Under the pieces are notes generated by a model. That model had not been told where the DNA came from. It made no database searches and saw only the letters and a program-made list of their open reading frames with translations. A program made the translations under genes and the position numbers. Below are positions 5,997 through 7,118 of a DNA stretch of 7,118 bases, in pieces (within the stretch, counting starts at the first letter, position 1; every line of letters starts with the position of its first letter). This DNA is from an uncultured Porphyromonadaceae bacterium. GTDB lineage: Bacteria > Bacteroidota > Bacteroidia > Bacteroidales > Muribaculaceae. The stretch lies in NCBI GenBank assembly GCA_900548705.1, contig URLF01000108.1, positions 1 through 7,118 on the forward strand. The letters are read 5' to 3'.

Positions 5997-6608
5997 ATGA
6001 TAGTAAACACCGCGAGGTTTGTGGTCAGCAATTCAACGGCGAAGAGCTGTCCCGATGATATGCGTCATGAATTTGCCTTTATCGGGCGTTCGAATGTCGG
6101 CAAATCATCGCTAATAAATATGCTCACCAACCATAAAGGATTGGCAATGACATCTTCCACTCCCGGAAAGACATTGCTGATAAACCATTTTCTGGTGAAT
6201 GACCAGTGGTATCTGGTCGATCTTCCCGGTTATGGGTTCGCCCGTCGAAGCAAGGAGGGGCGTGAGGAAATCGCCCGTATCATCAAGGAATACATCCTTA
6301 CGCGCCGTCAGATGACCTGCCTGTTTTTGCTGATTGACGGTCGGCATATGCCTCAGAAAATAGATATGGAGTTTATGAGGTGGCTGGGAGAGAATGGCAT
6401 TCCGTTCTGTATCGTCTTCACGAAGCTCGACAAGATGTCTTCGTCGGCCGCTAAAAAGGTCACCGGCGATTATTGCGCGCAACTGTTGGAGGAATGGGAA
6501 GAGCTTCCCCCTGTCTTCAAGAGCAGCTCGGTAGACAAGCGAGGGCGTTCTGAGATTCTTGACTACATAGACCAGCTTCTCAAACTCCCTCTGGAGCTGG
6601 AGGAATGA
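5997..6608 (+). CDS. engB: Ribosome biogenesis GTPase EngB (YihA/YsxC)
   Basis: A 203-residue TRAFAC-class GTPase of the usual EngB length. In model bacteria it is needed for assembly of the 50S ribosomal subunit and is often essential. All G motifs are visible: G1 GRSNVGKS (30-37), G2 with Thr55 in STPGKT (54-59), G3 DLPGYG (75-80), G4 TKLDK (142-146) and G5 SSS (176-178). DLPGYGFA and the N-terminal ARFVVSN strand are diagnostic for EngB against other Era-like GTPases. The start follows an AAGGA site and a full-consensus promoter. The next gene begins 96 bases downstream on the same strand with no clear terminator between, so read-through is possible. Confidence 0.97.
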   Translation: MIVNTARFVVSNSTAKSCPDDMRHEFAFIGRSNVGKSSLINMLTNHKGLAMTSSTPGKTLLINHFLVNDQWYLVDLPGYGFARRSKEGREEIARIIKEYILTRRQMTCLFLLIDGRHMPQKIDMEFMRWLGENGIPFCIVFTKLDKMSSSAAKKVTGDYCAQLLEEWEELPPVFKSSSVDKRGRSEILDYIDQLLKLPLELEE

Positions 6609-6656
6609 GTGGGGGCTGATGATTTTTGTCATGGGGTGCCGTTAAACATACGGTCG

Positions 6657-6703
6657 GGTTTGGGTGTTTTATTGAAAAGAACAGAATTTCTAAACACCAA
6701 ACC
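6657..6703 (+). promoter_or_regulatory. Hairpin / inverted repeat directly upstream of the 107-residue gene
   Basis: GGTTTGGGTGTTT (6657-6669) and AAACACCAAACC (6692-6703) pair into a 12-bp stem with one bulged G. The 22-base loop can pair further through GAAA (6674-6677) and TTTC (6687-6690). The stem ends one base before the ATG at 6705 and is not followed by a T-run, so it does not look like a terminator. It could be a leader RNA structure that limits ribosome access, or a DNA operator. No convincing TAnnTTTG promoter was found just upstream. Confidence 0.5.
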
Positions 6704-6704
6704 T

Positions 6705-7028
6705 ATGGATCTCAACGATATCAAAAATTTGGCATCAAGCGAAAAAATATCAGAACTGACTGACAAAGCATCAGCCTTGAAAAACAAGGTCGAGGATGTA
6801 GCCCATACTGTCGCGGAAAAAGCAGAACAGATAGGGGAGAGCATCAATGTCGATTGTGTCAAATCTGTAGCCGGAAAGGTCGGCGAAAAAGCCAAGAAGC
6901 TGGCTGATGCCATTGACCATATTCCAGGAGCTTCAACAGGCGTGGCGGATGATGAGAAAGTTGATCCCTGTCTTGTGAAGCAAGAAACAAGAATGCTGAA
7001 CAACAATCCGCGCAACACCGATATGTGA
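6705..7028 (+). CDS. Small Lys/Ala-rich helical protein of unknown function
   Basis: I do not recognise a named family. The frame can be extended up to a GTG at 6609, immediately after the engB stop, but the ATG at 6705 is a better start: the added stretch (GADDFCHGVPLNIRSG...) is unlike the rest and covers a hairpin. From 6705 the protein has 107 residues. About residues 11-72 are charged and alanine-rich (SELTDKASALKNKVEDVA, AEKAEQIGES, GKVGEKAKKLADAI), as in a long amphipathic helix or coiled coil, reminiscent of LEA-like or stress-type small proteins. The tail (73-107) is polar and probably disordered. It has no signal peptide or membrane segment and two cysteines (51 and 89). It lies downstream of engB and is followed by a terminator. 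That it is a real gene is likely; any function is unknown. Confidence 0.7.
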   Translation: MDLNDIKNLASSEKISELTDKASALKNKVEDVAHTVAEKAEQIGESINVDCVKSVAGKVGEKAKKLADAIDHIPGASTGVADDEKVDPCLVKQETRMLNNNPRNTDM

Positions 7029-7064
7029 TATCGTTTGCCGATTTATGCCTGACTTGCACAAAAA

Positions 7065-7110
7065 AGGGGCTGTGTCGTAATAAAGGTTTACGGTGCAGCC
7101 TCTGATTTTT
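7065..7110 (+). terminator. Intrinsic terminator after the 107-residue gene
   Basis: AGGGGCTGTGTCG (7065-7077) pairs with CGGTGCAGCCTCT (7091-7103), with several G-T wobbles. TAA (7078-7080) and TTA (7088-7090) extend the stem to 16 bp around a 7-base loop. GA and TTTTT (7106-7110) follow. It starts 36 bases after the stop codon. Confidence 0.75.
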
Positions 7111-7118
7111 AGGCTTTG

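Noticed and set aside
6598..6628. Possible promoter for the small gene (GATTTTTG at 6621-6628, one mismatch to TAnnTTTG).
   Set aside because: There is no good TTTG at the right distance upstream (CTGG is found), so it was not listed as a feature.
6609..6704. A GTG-initiated extension that would start the small gene right after the engB stop.
   Set aside because: The 32 added residues do not resemble the helical body, and the stretch holds a hairpin ending next to the ATG at 6705. The ATG is the simpler start.

Overview
The window looks like chromosomal DNA of a Bacteroidota bacterium, most likely order Bacteroidales. The evidence is the promoters: three show the phylum-specific TAnnTTTG -7 element, and a fourth shows a one-mismatch version. 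Most genes also lack a clear Shine-Dalgarno site, as expected in this phylum. Base composition is near balanced, which would fit a Muribaculaceae-like gut commensal, but the sequence alone does not settle the family.

Layout. Bases 1-1138 (minus strand) are the N-terminal part of the ATP-dependent protease Lon, cut by the window edge inside the Walker A motif. A divergent regulatory region (1139-1340) separates it from a plus-strand EF-G paralogue (1341-3497), which ends at a strong intrinsic terminator (3523-3564). Next comes a minus-strand cluster that looks like one operon transcribed from about 5911 down to 3613: trmN6 (tRNA1Val A37 N6-methyltransferase), a CPBP/CAAX-type membrane protease, and a maltose/galactoside-type O-acetyltransferase. 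The last two overlap by ATGA. A second divergent promoter region (5888-5996) leads to plus-strand engB (ribosome-biogenesis GTPase), then a 107-residue lysine/alanine-rich helical protein of unknown function preceded by a hairpin, and a terminator near the right edge.

Theme. Four of the six recognisable genes deal with making or policing protein: Lon (protein quality control), the EF-G paralogue (elongation), TrmN6 (tRNA modification) and EngB (50S assembly). The most notable object is the EF-G paralogue. It keeps the P-loop and the domain IV tip, but has Ala where translational GTPases have the catalytic switch II His, and a changed switch I. This matches the EF-G2 type reported from Bacteroides as lacking GTPase activity, so it is an unusual and only recently recognised translation factor rather than a wholly new one. 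I saw no mobile element, CRISPR array, tRNA or rRNA.
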